DNA of 64,000 bases, from positions 186,001 to 250,000 of the forward strand of contig JALOCJ010000001.1 of assembly GCA_023227825.1 (NCBI GenBank), read 5' to 3'. The DNA comes from Candidatus Cloacimonas sp. (GTDB lineage Bacteria; Cloacimonadota; Cloacimonadia; Cloacimonadales; Cloacimonadaceae). The first letter of the stretch is position 1. Each line of letters starts with the position of its first letter. The notes beneath the pieces are model-generated. The model made no database searches and was not told where the DNA came from. It worked only from the letters and a program-made list of their open reading frames with translations. A program made the position numbers and the translations under genes. Below are positions 26,592-35,961 of the stretch, piece after piece.

Positions 26592-27359
26592 ATGATTGTC
26601 TTAAAGAATGTAACCTGCGGTTATCAGGATTTTCCTGTTTTGCAAGATATTTCCCTGCAAATTGAAAGCGGGGAATTTTGTGCTCTATTAGGTCCTAACG
26701 GAGCTGGAAAATCTACTTTACTTTACACTATTATGGGTTATTTGAAACCGTCAAAGGGTGTTATCACAATTTTCGGCAAGGAGATAGAATGTGTAAAACA
26801 CTCCTGGTTAGCGAAACAGCTGGCTTTTGTACCTCAAGAAACCAAGTCCGAATTTGACCATACAGTTCAGGAAACGGTTTTAATGGGGCGTTATCCTTAT
26901 CTAGGTTTGCTGCAGTCCTATAGTCCAGAGGATTTTGATGTAGTTGATTCCGTTTTGGAAGAGTTGAAACTGCTGGAACTGAAACACCGCTGGCTTTCCG
27001 AAATAAGTGGAGGTGAAAAACAGAGGGTTTTCATTGCCAGAGCTTTAGTTCAGCAGACACCTTTTATTTTGCTGGACGAGAGTTTGTCTCAATTGGATAT
27101 TAATTATCAGATAGAAATAATGAAACTGCTAAAAGCCATACACAGCAAGGAGAATAAAACGGTTTTAATCGTTTCGCATAACTTAAACCTGGCAGCTAAC
27201 TATGCCGAAAGGTTAATTTTTTTGAAAGAGGGTAAGGTTCTGGCTTCAGGAACACCAGAACTTCTAATGCAAAAAGAAACCTTGAAAGAGCTATTTGCTA
27301 TAGAACTGGATATTATGCAAAATCCGCATACCCAACGCCCTAATATAATTTATCCTTGA
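26592..27359 (+). CDS. ABC transporter ATP-binding protein, iron-siderophore/cobalamin (FecE/BtuD) type
   Basis: This 255-residue ATPase has Walker A GPNGAGKST (34-42), Q-loop VPQETKSEFDHTVQE, an ETVLMGRYPYLG segment typical of FecE/BtuD/HmuV proteins, signature ISGGEKQRVFIARAL, Walker B FILLDESLSQLD and H-loop VSHNLN. Proteins of this kind energise uptake of siderophores, haem or B12. The next gene, a TonB-dependent receptor, starts 11 bases later, which supports metal-chelate uptake. No permease or binding-protein gene is nearby. Confidence 0.9.
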   Translation: MIVLKNVTCGYQDFPVLQDISLQIESGEFCALLGPNGAGKSTLLYTIMGYLKPSKGVITIFGKEIECVKHSWLAKQLAFVPQETKSEFDHTVQETVLMGRYPYLGLLQSYSPEDFDVVDSVLEELKLLELKHRWLSEISGGEKQRVFIARALVQQTPFILLDESLSQLDINYQIEIMKLLKAIHSKENKTVLIVSHNLNLAANYAERLIFLKEGKVLASGTPELLMQKETLKELFAIELDIMQNPHTQRPNIIYP

Positions 27360-27370
27360 AGGTTTTTCTT

Positions 27371-29521
27371 ATGCAGTTCAGCCGTTTTCTTTCTGTTTTC
27401 GTTTTCCTGTTTACATTGTTTGCAATGCTAAACGGAATAAAGGTAACTGGTATTGTTACAGATGAAGAAAATAAACCCCTGGAATCGGTGCGCTTGGTTA
27501 GCGGAAAAAAAACAACCTTGAGCAAACTGAACGGCAGTTTTACCATTGAAGTAAGCGACTCTTTACAAATAAACCGTCTGGGCTATAAAAAGCGAACACT
27601 GTCTTTACAGGAAGTAATATCCTTACCCAAAACAACTTCAGGAATACATATTATTCTGCTAAATGAACCGATTCAGTTATCTACCTACCGTGTTTTTGTG
27701 CACTTAAGCGAAGAAAATATTGCCGCTGCAGACCTAGTAACTTTACAAATTGACCCCGATAAACATTACAGCAGTGCTTCGGAATTAATTTCACAAACTG
27801 CCTCTTTTCAAAGTTCCGGCACTCTGCTTAAGGGTGAAACGGCTCAATTAAGCATTCTGGGAAATATCAGCCGACACACTTTAGTTTTGCTTGATGGTAT
27901 CGCTATGAATACTTTAGGAGAGCCCTTTGATTTTTCCCGCCTGAATGTAGATAACATAGAAAGCATTGAAATTGTGAAAAATAACGCCAGTGTTTATGGG
28001 GGTGCTTCTGCTATTGGTGGCATAATAATGATTACTACCAAACAGGGTGCTGCCAGAAAAACAAATCTGGAAAGCAAAACGGAATTCGGCTCTTATGGCT
28101 ATTTAATGCAACAAATTACGGTTAGCGGTTTTAATCCTGTAAATTCTTATCGCTTATGCCTGAATGCCTATAATGCCAATAACAATTTTCCCATTCAAAA
28201 AGGAGAATTGATTCCTGAAGATAGTGAAAACATCCGTAAAAATAACAGTAAACAACAGCTTTCTTTTTCCGGTGCGTATTCAACTAACCTGGCTAAATTG
28301 CAGATGAACATTTCTACTGATTATTTGTTATTTCACAGACAACTTCCCGGTCCGCTTAATTTTGCCGATTTATATTACAAAGCATTTTTAGAGGGTTCTT
28401 CCCTGCGTCCCCAAATTCGGTTTTCTGCCAATTTCGGCGATTTTACTTGGCAAAGTAATAATTGGCTAATCCACGATGATACTGTTTATGATAATACACA
28501 GTCCTTAATTGAGGGCTTTTCCCAAAAATACAGTCAAAAAAATGATAACTATGGAATTAAACAATCTCTCAACTATAATAAAAATTCTTTGCAGGCATCT
28601 TTGAACGGTGAATATTCTCATAACCGTTATCGCTATCGGGATTTAATTAACCCTTCCCAGGGAAAGATTGATTATGTTAGAAACCAGTTAGCTTTTAGCT
28701 TAAAGCTTAATCAGCAAAAGGAATTTGCCTGGCTGATTGTGAATAACGGTTTGGCTGGTCGTTATGACTACATAGAGAGTGAAGATGAATTTAGCGGGCG
28801 GCTGGAATTTTCCGTTCGCAATTGGGGAACAAAATATCTGGAAACGGGTGCTACAATTGGTAATTCTTTTGCTCTGCCTTCGCCTTTTGATCTTTATTGG
28901 AAAGGGGATTCCCAAACCCTGGGTAATCCGAATCTTAAAAGTGAAAAGGCAACGGGTTATCAGATTTGGATAAAAGGTAATATTCCTAAAGCAACGCTAA
29001 AAGCAACCTTTCACCAAAATAAGATTAGAAACCTTATACAATGGCGACAAGTTCAAATGTATGGTCCCGTTTGGAAACCAATGAATATCGGGAAAGCAAT
29101 AGTTCGGAATCTGGAAATGGAAGGTAATTGCCAACCGCTTAAAAAATTGGAACTTACCGCTTCCGCTGTTTTTACGAAAGCTAAGGATACTACTTATTAT
29201 AATTTTGCAGATGCACCCAAACTTATGTACCGTCCTGAAGTTCTCTTTTCTTTTGCAGTTGATTATCAACCGGGGATTTTTCACTTTTGGACAAAATATA
29301 GCTACACCGGAAAACAATGGATTACCCCTGATAATCTGATTGACCCTATTTCTGCTTATGTGTTAGTGGATTGCGGAATAAGCTTTCTTTGGCAAAAAGG
29401 TAACTGGCAAATTACCCCCGCACTCACTATTAAAAACCTTGGCAATGAAAACTATATGGTCCACGCTTATGTCCCTGAACCGGGCAGAACTTTTTATGCC
29501 ACTTTGCAACTTAGCAGATAA
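27371..29521 (+). CDS. TonB-dependent outer-membrane receptor
   Basis: This 716-residue receptor has a signal peptide (about 1-20), an N-terminal carboxypeptidase-regulatory-like domain (GIVTDEENKPLESVRLVS...), a plug domain (about 120-225: HTLVLLDGIAMN, IESIEIVKNNASVYGGASAIGG, IMITTKQG) and a ~490-residue beta-barrel ending YATLQLSR. The plug resembles BtuB/FepA types. It imports chelates across the outer membrane with TonB energy. The paired ABC ATPase upstream suggests cobalamin or siderophore. ATG 27371 has GAAGG upstream; TTG 27356 lacks an SD. Confidence 0.9.
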   Translation: MQFSRFLSVFVFLFTLFAMLNGIKVTGIVTDEENKPLESVRLVSGKKTTLSKLNGSFTIEVSDSLQINRLGYKKRTLSLQEVISLPKTTSGIHIILLNEPIQLSTYRVFVHLSEENIAAADLVTLQIDPDKHYSSASELISQTASFQSSGTLLKGETAQLSILGNISRHTLVLLDGIAMNTLGEPFDFSRLNVDNIESIEIVKNNASVYGGASAIGGIIMITTKQGAARKTNLESKTEFGSYGYLMQQITVSGFNPVNSYRLCLNAYNANNNFPIQKGELIPEDSENIRKNNSKQQLSFSGAYSTNLAKLQMNISTDYLLFHRQLPGPLNFADLYYKAFLEGSSLRPQIRFSANFGDFTWQSNNWLIHDDTVYDNTQSLIEGFSQKYSQKNDNYGIKQSLNYNKNSLQASLNGEYSHNRYRYRDLINPSQGKIDYVRNQLAFSLKLNQQKEFAWLIVNNGLAGRYDYIESEDEFSGRLEFSVRNWGTKYLETGATIGNSFALPSPFDLYWKGDSQTLGNPNLKSEKATGYQIWIKGNIPKATLKATFHQNKIRNLIQWRQVQMYGPVWKPMNIGKAIVRNLEMEGNCQPLKKLELTASAVFTKAKDTTYYNFADAPKLMYRPEVLFSFAVDYQPGIFHFWTKYSYTGKQWITPDNLIDPISAYVLVDCGISFLWQKGNWQITPALTIKNLGNENYMVHAYVPEPGRTFYATLQLSR

Positions 29522-29601
29522 CTTTATTTACCAGCAATAGCTTTATAGCAACTGAGGGGATACTTTTTACCTTTATCACCCATTCTTTTAGGAAATATAA
29601 C

Positions 29602-29630
29602 TTGACTTGGATTGATAAAATCAAAATAAT
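29602..29630 (+). promoter_or_regulatory. Candidate sigma-70 promoter
   Basis: TTGACT and AATAAT are separated by 17 bases, in the gap between the receptor gene and the Nmad3-like gene. It matches the general consensus but has no further support. Confidence 0.35.
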
Positions 29631-29634
29631 GAAA

Positions 29635-29745
29635 TTGATAGATAACTTTAGATAGATTATGAGAAACGAGAGATATTAGATACCCTCAACTAACCAGAGA
29701 AACAATAAAGTTGGAGTGGACGCCAACTTTTGGGGTTTCAACATT
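29635..29745 (+). repeat. Copy 2 of the ~110-bp dispersed repeat
   Basis: This is the opposite-orientation partner of 11531-11645. It contains ACGAGAGATATTAGATACCC and the inverted repeat GTTGGAGTGGACGCCAAC. It lies 65 bases before the Nmad3-like start. Confidence 0.6.
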
Positions 29746-29781
29746 GATAGTGGTAAAACACAAAGATATTTACAAAAAAAT

Positions 29782-29798
29782 AAGTTCCAAAGGAACTT
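29782..29798. repeat. Small hairpin before the Nmad3-like gene
   Basis: AAGTTCC-AAA-GGAACTT sits directly before the GGAGG ribosome-binding site of the 29811 gene. In RNA it could affect translation, or it may be an operator. Confidence 0.45.
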
Positions 29799-29810
29799 GG
29801 AGGTTAAGTT

Positions 29811-30311
29811 ATGAAGATTATTTTAAGTCGTAAAGGATTTGACTCTACCTACAGTGGGTTTCCAAGCTCAGTATTTGAAGATGGGAATATGATTTCTCTT
29901 CCTATACCCACAACCGATAAACAGGAAGTATCCATTACCTATGATGCTCTCAGCCCTCTAGGAGTGAATCTTGGATCTTTATTTATAGACCTTGAAAAAG
30001 AACCCAAGATCTATAACCAAGTGGCAGAATATGTCCATTTAGATCCTGATCTCTATGAGGATACCATCCAATCCAACAACAAATTTGAACCCTGTCTAAA
30101 TGGTTGGAGAGGTTTGTTCGGAACAAATAAGGCAGCTGCTGGGATGCTCTGTAAAAAAGAAACTGGAGTCAATCCTGGAGACATATTTCTGTTCTTTGGT
30201 TGGTTCAACAATGTCGTAGATAAGAAAGGGAAATTTGCCTTTGATAATAACAACAATGGATATCGCCAGACTGCTGCTATGCAACTATCATCCAGACCTC
30301 AAATCCGATAG
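29811..30311 (+). pseudogene. Truncated Nmad3-type (nucleotide-modification-associated domain 3) protein
   Basis: The first ~140 residues match the Nmad3 plan: MKIILSRKGFDSTYSGFPS at the start, MISLPIP, HLDPDLYEDT, GWRGLFGTNKAAAGML, and GDIFLFFGWF. Aravind and colleagues linked such domains to DNA-base modification islands. After NNVVDKKGKFAFDNNNNGY the family similarity ends, and the last residues are read out of frame from an McrC-like remnant, so about a third of the protein appears lost. A deletion probably fused the 5' part of this gene to the 3' part of an mcrC gene. A good GGAGG and a candidate promoter remain. Confidence 0.65.
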
Positions 30312-30789
30312 AAACAACGTACTTACCCTGATGTTTGATATGAATTTGCTCTGGGAAAGCTTCATTTATCACAGCATTAGAAAGCAGTTTATCCGGGAAG
30401 GGAAAGCTGGATCGTGAGTGCACAGCGTTCTAAATCCTTCTGGAGTTCAAAGGCTTGCCGGACATCCCTGCGTCAGGATATTCTGATTGATGCAGGGCAA
30501 GGATGCAAGTTTGTCTTACATACAAAGTGGAAACGTCCGGTGGATAACAAGCTATCTTCTTCCGAACTGTAGCAGCTTTTGCCTATTTCCGGTTCTTTGA
30601 CACTAATAACACCGCTTTGGTCTAACCCTACATCCGGCAGGGCTTGTTTCGAAGGGATTATGCTCCCTTTAGAGGATGCGAGGATAAAGTGAACTGCAGT
30701 GTAATCAATTTTGAGGAAGAGCTGCGGATTAGGGAATGGCAGGCGACTATTTCGAAGACAATTATGTACTGGATGAAATCGGTATAGGG
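30255..30789 (+). pseudogene. McrC-like restriction subunit, degraded remnant
   Basis: Translating the three plus frames gives successive pieces of the C-terminal half of McrC/LlaJI-type proteins. They are DIARLLLCNYHPDLKSDRNN and LMFDMNLLWESFIY (about 30255-30390), then VSAQRSKSFW, then RQDILIDAGQGCKFVLHTKWK (about 30470-30535, cut short), then VINFEEELRIREWQ and TISKTIMYWMK (about 30690-30785). Frame changes and in-frame stops (30415 and near 30568) separate them. McrC is the nuclease partner of the GTPase McrB in modification-dependent restriction. No mcrB and no 5' half of mcrC are present. Confidence 0.75.
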
Positions 30790-30857
30790 TACTATTAATG
30801 ATACAAAGAGCGACATCTCGTTTTACAACGATGTGAAAGATAAATTATTGAGTAAAA

Positions 30858-33800
30858 ATGGGAAAACTCACATCGTATATAAAAAAATACTTGAACATAA
30901 CAGAGAAACAGTATATTGAATCTCCTCAACTTATTGCTCATGATTTTAATATTGAAAAGTCCAAGATAGAAGAATACGCAGGAAGGCAGTTTTTTGAACT
31001 TATTCAAAATGCTGATGATGCTGCTGCGATATCAGCAGAGAAAAAGCATATGCTAATCTCTTTCAACGACGAGAAGCTAATCATAGCAAATAATGGTGAA
31101 CCGTTTTCAGAGAATAGTTACGATTCTCTCTTTTTCAGCAATATAAGCCCAAAAGTAAACAGGGATTTGATCGGCAACAAAGGTTTGGGGTTTCGCTCAA
31201 TTCTCAGCTGGGCTGACGAGATAACAATAAACAGCGGTGGTGTTTCTGTTCGTTTCTCGGAAGAAATAACAAAGAAATTCTGGGATCGGATAAAAAATCA
31301 AGATGGTGTAATGTACAAAGTCTCGCAGAATATTAAAAAGGGTAGTAACAAATGTCCAGTTGCCAAGCTCAAAATCCCTGAAATTATGACAGAGGTAGTC
31401 AATGAGTTTCCTGAGTATGATACTGTAATTGAGCTTTCTCTAAAACCCAATATAGCAGATGAAGTCAGAAAGCAGTTAACAGATATTATGCAACCAGAAG
31501 CTTTGCTGTTCTTTAACAACTTAACTGAGATTAAAGTGATCAATCACGGTTCTGAGACATTGATATCAAGACAGTCACAGATGACTGCCACAGGAAAAAA
31601 ATCAACAGTAAGTATCCTAGACAATACTAGCGAAACACCAAGGACAAAAACATGGTATCTATTAGAGCATCATTTCGAAATCCAAGTAGATGGGGAGATA
31701 AAAAAAGCTGTTATCACTGTAGCATACACCGAACAACTAGATAACAATGAAGAATATTTATATTCCTTTTATCGCACCAACGTGAGATTTCCAGCCCCAA
31801 TTATTATCCATGCCAGTTTCGAATTAACACCTGACCGAAAGTATCTTATAGAAAATGAAACAAATAGGATTATCTTTGAAGAATTGGCTGGTTTTTTATG
31901 TCGATCTGCGGAGAGATTAGCTACCAGTGGCAAGCGACCACTAGATTTTGCTCTCAGATTCATTGGCATAGACAGGGAAGGTTGCGATTCCATTGTAAAG
32001 AGTATGGGATTCTTCACTGCCCTAAAGGATCGCCTAAGCAAATCTAAGATCATTCCTACTGTTAATTGTGATTATATATCTTTTGAGGATAAACCAGTAG
32101 AACTACCAGATCCTCTATGGACCTACTTTTCTGGCAATGATGTAACACACCTTGTAAATGGAAGCTTTAGAGAATCATACAAAGTTGTAAAAAAACTGCT
32201 CGAATCGAATGGATTTAAATACCCGATTGGTAATGTCTTAAGTCTAATACATAAATCAGTCAAGCATCTAAGCCCAAGTTCTGTAGTTAATCTCTACTTG
32301 CATATTGCTCAAGATTACAAGGATGAACTTGCTAATTTACCTAAATATGATTCAATAATGCTTAATACTAAGGGCGACTATATCGATACAAACAAGAAAG
32401 TGTTTCTATCGTTGGGTAGTAAGATCATCTATGATTTACCCCAAGACATTCAAATTGATTTTCTGGATGAAGGTATTTCTCAAGAGATAGAAAAGCAAAA
32501 AAAACTAGATACGATTGAAGAGGCTTTCAACATTCACCGATACTCATTTAAAGAGATTGCTACCACCCTTATTGATCATTATAATGATAGAGAATCTGTT
32601 GAAGATGTTATAGCAATGCACAGGTCTCTTTTTCAAGCTTTTCAGGCTGCTATAGCAAATGATGAAAGTACCCTTGGAGTTGATGTGGGGAGCGTAAGAG
32701 TAATCGCAAAAACAGGGACCGTTGTTACTGCTAACACAGCCTACTTTGGAGAAGAATATACCAATAAACTTACGGAGATTATTTACAGCGAAGTGCCTTC
32801 CAAGATACTTGGCACTCCCGAGATGAATGGACTTCAATCAATTGATAAAGATCATTTGCGTAAGTACTTCAAGTGGCTGGGGGTTGCGGGATTACCCAGA
32901 CTAATACAGACAAGCAAGGTTTCTGACCATGATAAATTTATCGAATATGTAATGTTAAACTATGATTACAAAAGATACACAGTAGGGGAGTTAAAGTTTT
33001 ACGATTATAACGATCTTCTTAAGAGGGAGGGCTTAAATTCAAACTTACATTCTTACAAGTTTACGACTGTAGACGAATTAGACATAATACTAAAAACCAT
33101 TACGGTTGAAACGCTCATGGAATGGATATCAACCGATGAAGCCCTCCAAAAGATGCTTAGAACTGACAACGATCAAGAAGGATCTTTAAACCTATCTATT
33201 GGACAAAAATTGAATTTAAGAGATGTGGATAACCATTGCTTGAAATCCTATATTAGATGGAAAATAGCTAATACACCTCTTCTCGTTGATTCAGAAAACC
33301 CCACAAGGAAGGTTACCCCGAATCAGTGCTGTATGGCTAATACAATACGTGCTGAATATTCTCCAGATATAGTTAAGCCGAAAGTCAATTTTTCAAGATT
33401 GTCGGAAATTTTGGATGTTAAAGAAGAAGAGATCAATGAGCTGCTAAGTCTTATTGGCGTTCATATGAGTATCAAGACATTCAGCACAAAAGCGTTATAC
33501 CAGATACTGGTTAATCTCCCAATAAGTGATCCCAATGGAAATAAAGCAAAAGTAATTTATCGCGAAATCTTAAACTACGATGAACATGCTCTCAATGTTG
33601 AAGATGACGTTTACAAACAATTCATTCTTAATGGCAAGGTTTTATGCCGAGCAGGATTGAGAAGTAAATACATTCCAGTAAATGAAGCTTGGTATCTTGA
33701 TATCGATAGATACAACGAAAGTATTAAATCGCAATTCAATTTGATTGATTTGGACTATAAAAGGGGAGCCAAGAAAGTTGAAGCCCTATTCGGCGTGAAG

Positions 33801-35591
33801 CCACTAAGAAAAGTTGAGATCAAGCTATTGGATGAGCCATCAATCCATCCGCTTAACGGAGAATTACAAAAGTTTTTGTATGATGCCCAGCCCTATGTAT
33901 ATGTTATTGTGCAGAATTCTGATACTGAAGGAGCTATCTTACGGTCATTAATGAACACTAAAATAATTATGGTGAGCAGGGTTAGAGCGGAAATGACATA
34001 TAATGGCAAGCAAGTTGAGATAGACATCCAGCCTTTTGAGTCAGTATATATAACGGAAAATGGCCATTTCTATATACTTGTGGACAGCGAAATGCAGGAT
34101 TGGGAATCTATCAAGGGTGAGTATTCCTTCAAGAATTCCATAGCACATATCTTTGCTTCGATTACTGAAGGCGACTCTGATCAAATGTTCCGTATCGTTT
34201 GCGAAGATAAGAAAAACTGGAATAGTGTGTTAAAGGGTTTATTCGACTTAGATTATATCAAAGAACTAGAAACTGCCAGAGTAAAGATGAAACGGGACAT
34301 CAACGAGATAATTACATTCTGGAATCTTTTTGCATCTTGCCTTACTGACAGCTCTGAAAATGTTTCGATTACCAACAATGAAGACCTAAACCAATATTTG
34401 TATGCAACATTCGGAGAGGCAGCAAGTCAACCTTGGATATTGGAGCATGAAACCTATATCGGGTTACACAACCAACAAATACTCGCAAACTTGTACAAAC
34501 TTATTAAACCTGTATGCGTAGACTTTAATAGGCTGTCGCGTCATTACCCTCAACTTGATTTCAGAAGTATGGTTAGAATAGAATTAGTTGAAATCCAGAA
34601 AAAGTATGATTGTGTATTTAAGGCAAGCCTCTTTAGTAATCTAAAAGACAAAGATAGAGAAAGTAGAACAAAATATCTTGATATATATGCAAGGTATGAA
34701 AATTTGTTCAAAACCGATGATGTTCCCAAGTATGTCCATGATCCTGAAAAGTATTTCATGCAAACAGTTTATGAGCAGTTTGGATTCGAGTTGGGAATTG
34801 AGGAAGTGTTGGATATTAACGAAATAATAAAACGAAATATGTCATTATGGGAAGAGAAAATCAGTTTTAATCTAAACGAGGTGATTCGACAATCCAACAA
34901 AATTAAATCATTGCTTCTCTTCGGTGAGTTTGAAGCTGCCACTGAAGCAGCAGCAGATTTAAATGAAAAAGCCACAGCAAGAAGCAAAGTTCGTGTTGGG
35001 GGTGAGGAATTTGAGTACAAAGAAATATCAGATATAAATCAACAATTGGATGATCTGATTAAAAGGCAGAATCCCACTATAACTAATAGAGCTACTTCAA
35101 GGATAAAAGCTGATCAATTTAAACCCAAGCCAAGAAAGCGATCAAGTAACAGGTTTAATGGCCACAGTAAAAGCGAAATTGGTTACATCGCTGAATACTT
35201 GGCGTATAAGCAATTGGTGGCAACACATGGAGTTGACAGGGTTGATTGGTTGTCTGAAAATGCGTCGAAAGCAGGGATAAACATGGAAGGAAGGGCCGGG
35301 AGGGGGTTTGATATTAGCCTTAGCGTTAACGGTGTCAAAAGGTACGTAGAGGTAAAAGCTATTAAAGACCCGTCCGTTGGCTTTCAGATGTCAAAAAACG
35401 AGTTAAAATTAGCATTACAATTTCCTGACAGATATGATATACTGATCGTTCAATCAATCACTGAGAATCCGGAGCTGGTCTATATTAAGAGTTTCTTTGA
35501 TATTCCTAAAAATCAGAAATTTACAAAAAACAGCCGATTCACAACCCAGTTATCTTCCGCTAGAATCATATTTGATCTAAAGAATAAATAA
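30858..35591 (+). CDS. Giant sacsin/HSP90-like GHKL ATPase with C-terminal DUF3883 nuclease-like domain
   Basis: The protein has 1577 residues in one intact frame. The N-terminus is a GHKL fold of the sacsin type: N-box FFELIQNADDA (E47, N51, D54), G1 IIANNGEPF (76-83) and G2 IGNKGLGFRS (105-114). A very long middle region (about 350-1400) has no domain I recognise. A basic linker (KPKPRKRSSNRF) leads to a DUF3883-type domain from about 1425: IGYIAEYLAYKQL, GRGFDIS, then YVEVKAI, with D and ExK placed as in PD-(D/E)xK nucleases. Such ATPase-DUF3883 proteins are frequent in defence islands; the McrC and Nmad3 remnants just upstream fit that. There is no strong SD. Confidence 0.8.
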   Translation: MGKLTSYIKKYLNITEKQYIESPQLIAHDFNIEKSKIEEYAGRQFFELIQNADDAAAISAEKKHMLISFNDEKLIIANNGEPFSENSYDSLFFSNISPKVNRDLIGNKGLGFRSILSWADEITINSGGVSVRFSEEITKKFWDRIKNQDGVMYKVSQNIKKGSNKCPVAKLKIPEIMTEVVNEFPEYDTVIELSLKPNIADEVRKQLTDIMQPEALLFFNNLTEIKVINHGSETLISRQSQMTATGKKSTVSILDNTSETPRTKTWYLLEHHFEIQVDGEIKKAVITVAYTEQLDNNEEYLYSFYRTNVRFPAPIIIHASFELTPDRKYLIENETNRIIFEELAGFLCRSAERLATSGKRPLDFALRFIGIDREGCDSIVKSMGFFTALKDRLSKSKIIPTVNCDYISFEDKPVELPDPLWTYFSGNDVTHLVNGSFRESYKVVKKLLESNGFKYPIGNVLSLIHKSVKHLSPSSVVNLYLHIAQDYKDELANLPKYDSIMLNTKGDYIDTNKKVFLSLGSKIIYDLPQDIQIDFLDEGISQEIEKQKKLDTIEEAFNIHRYSFKEIATTLIDHYNDRESVEDVIAMHRSLFQAFQAAIANDESTLGVDVGSVRVIAKTGTVVTANTAYFGEEYTNKLTEIIYSEVPSKILGTPEMNGLQSIDKDHLRKYFKWLGVAGLPRLIQTSKVSDHDKFIEYVMLNYDYKRYTVGELKFYDYNDLLKREGLNSNLHSYKFTTVDELDIILKTITVETLMEWISTDEALQKMLRTDNDQEGSLNLSIGQKLNLRDVDNHCLKSYIRWKIANTPLLVDSENPTRKVTPNQCCMANTIRAEYSPDIVKPKVNFSRLSEILDVKEEEINELLSLIGVHMSIKTFSTKALYQILVNLPISDPNGNKAKVIYREILNYDEHALNVEDDVYKQFILNGKVLCRAGLRSKYIPVNEAWYLDIDRYNESIKSQFNLIDLDYKRGAKKVEALFGVKPLRKVEIKLLDEPSIHPLNGELQKFLYDAQPYVYVIVQNSDTEGAILRSLMNTKIIMVSRVRAEMTYNGKQVEIDIQPFESVYITENGHFYILVDSEMQDWESIKGEYSFKNSIAHIFASITEGDSDQMFRIVCEDKKNWNSVLKGLFDLDYIKELETARVKMKRDINEIITFWNLFASCLTDSSENVSITNNEDLNQYLYATFGEAASQPWILEHETYIGLHNQQILANLYKLIKPVCVDFNRLSRHYPQLDFRSMVRIELVEIQKKYDCVFKASLFSNLKDKDRESRTKYLDIYARYENLFKTDDVPKYVHDPEKYFMQTVYEQFGFELGIEEVLDINEIIKRNMSLWEEKISFNLNEVIRQSNKIKSLLLFGEFEAATEAAADLNEKATARSKVRVGGEEFEYKEISDINQQLDDLIKRQNPTITNRATSRIKADQFKPKPRKRSSNRFNGHSKSEIGYIAEYLAYKQLVATHGVDRVDWLSENASKAGINMEGRAGRGFDISLSVNGVKRYVEVKAIKDPSVGFQMSKNELKLALQFPDRYDILIVQSITENPELVYIKSFFDIPKNQKFTKNSRFTTQLSSARIIFDLKNK

Positions 35592-35961
35592 TCAAGCTCA
35601 AGTAGTAATATTGCTGCCCGCCAGTATTCAACAATGTTTTCAAGTGAATCTGAGTCTTATCCCCCTCTTCAATATTCTGATATAATTAGGTATGCAGAAA
35701 GCCTGTCACAATTTATAATTTTCAGTGATCAGATTTGCAGAAATCTTGTCAAAAACTACCTAAAGTGGTCTTGGATAGGATGAGCAAGGATATCCTACGA
35801 TGTGACAGTTTGCAGATTTCGCTGCACAATTTGCATTTTCGTTGTCACTTTGCATTAGGGGAGATGTTTTTTTACCTTTACATCCTAAAACCAAACAACA
35901 ATTTACTTGACACAGGTGGTGTTTGATAAAAAAGAGAAATTGTAAGAAAAGAGAAGAAATG
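35592..35961. other. Non-coding gap
   Basis: I see no gene, RNA or strong repeat here. A TTGACA at 35907-35912 could be a -35 element for the lipoprotein gene, but no good -10 follows at the right distance. Confidence 0.4.

Noticed and set aside
30235..30417. Small independent gene
   Set aside because: Its second half is an in-frame piece of the McrC remnant; its first half overlaps the Nmad3-like frame.
35735..35926. Small plus-strand open frame
   Set aside because: No SD, no recognisable features, in an intergenic gap; likely chance.
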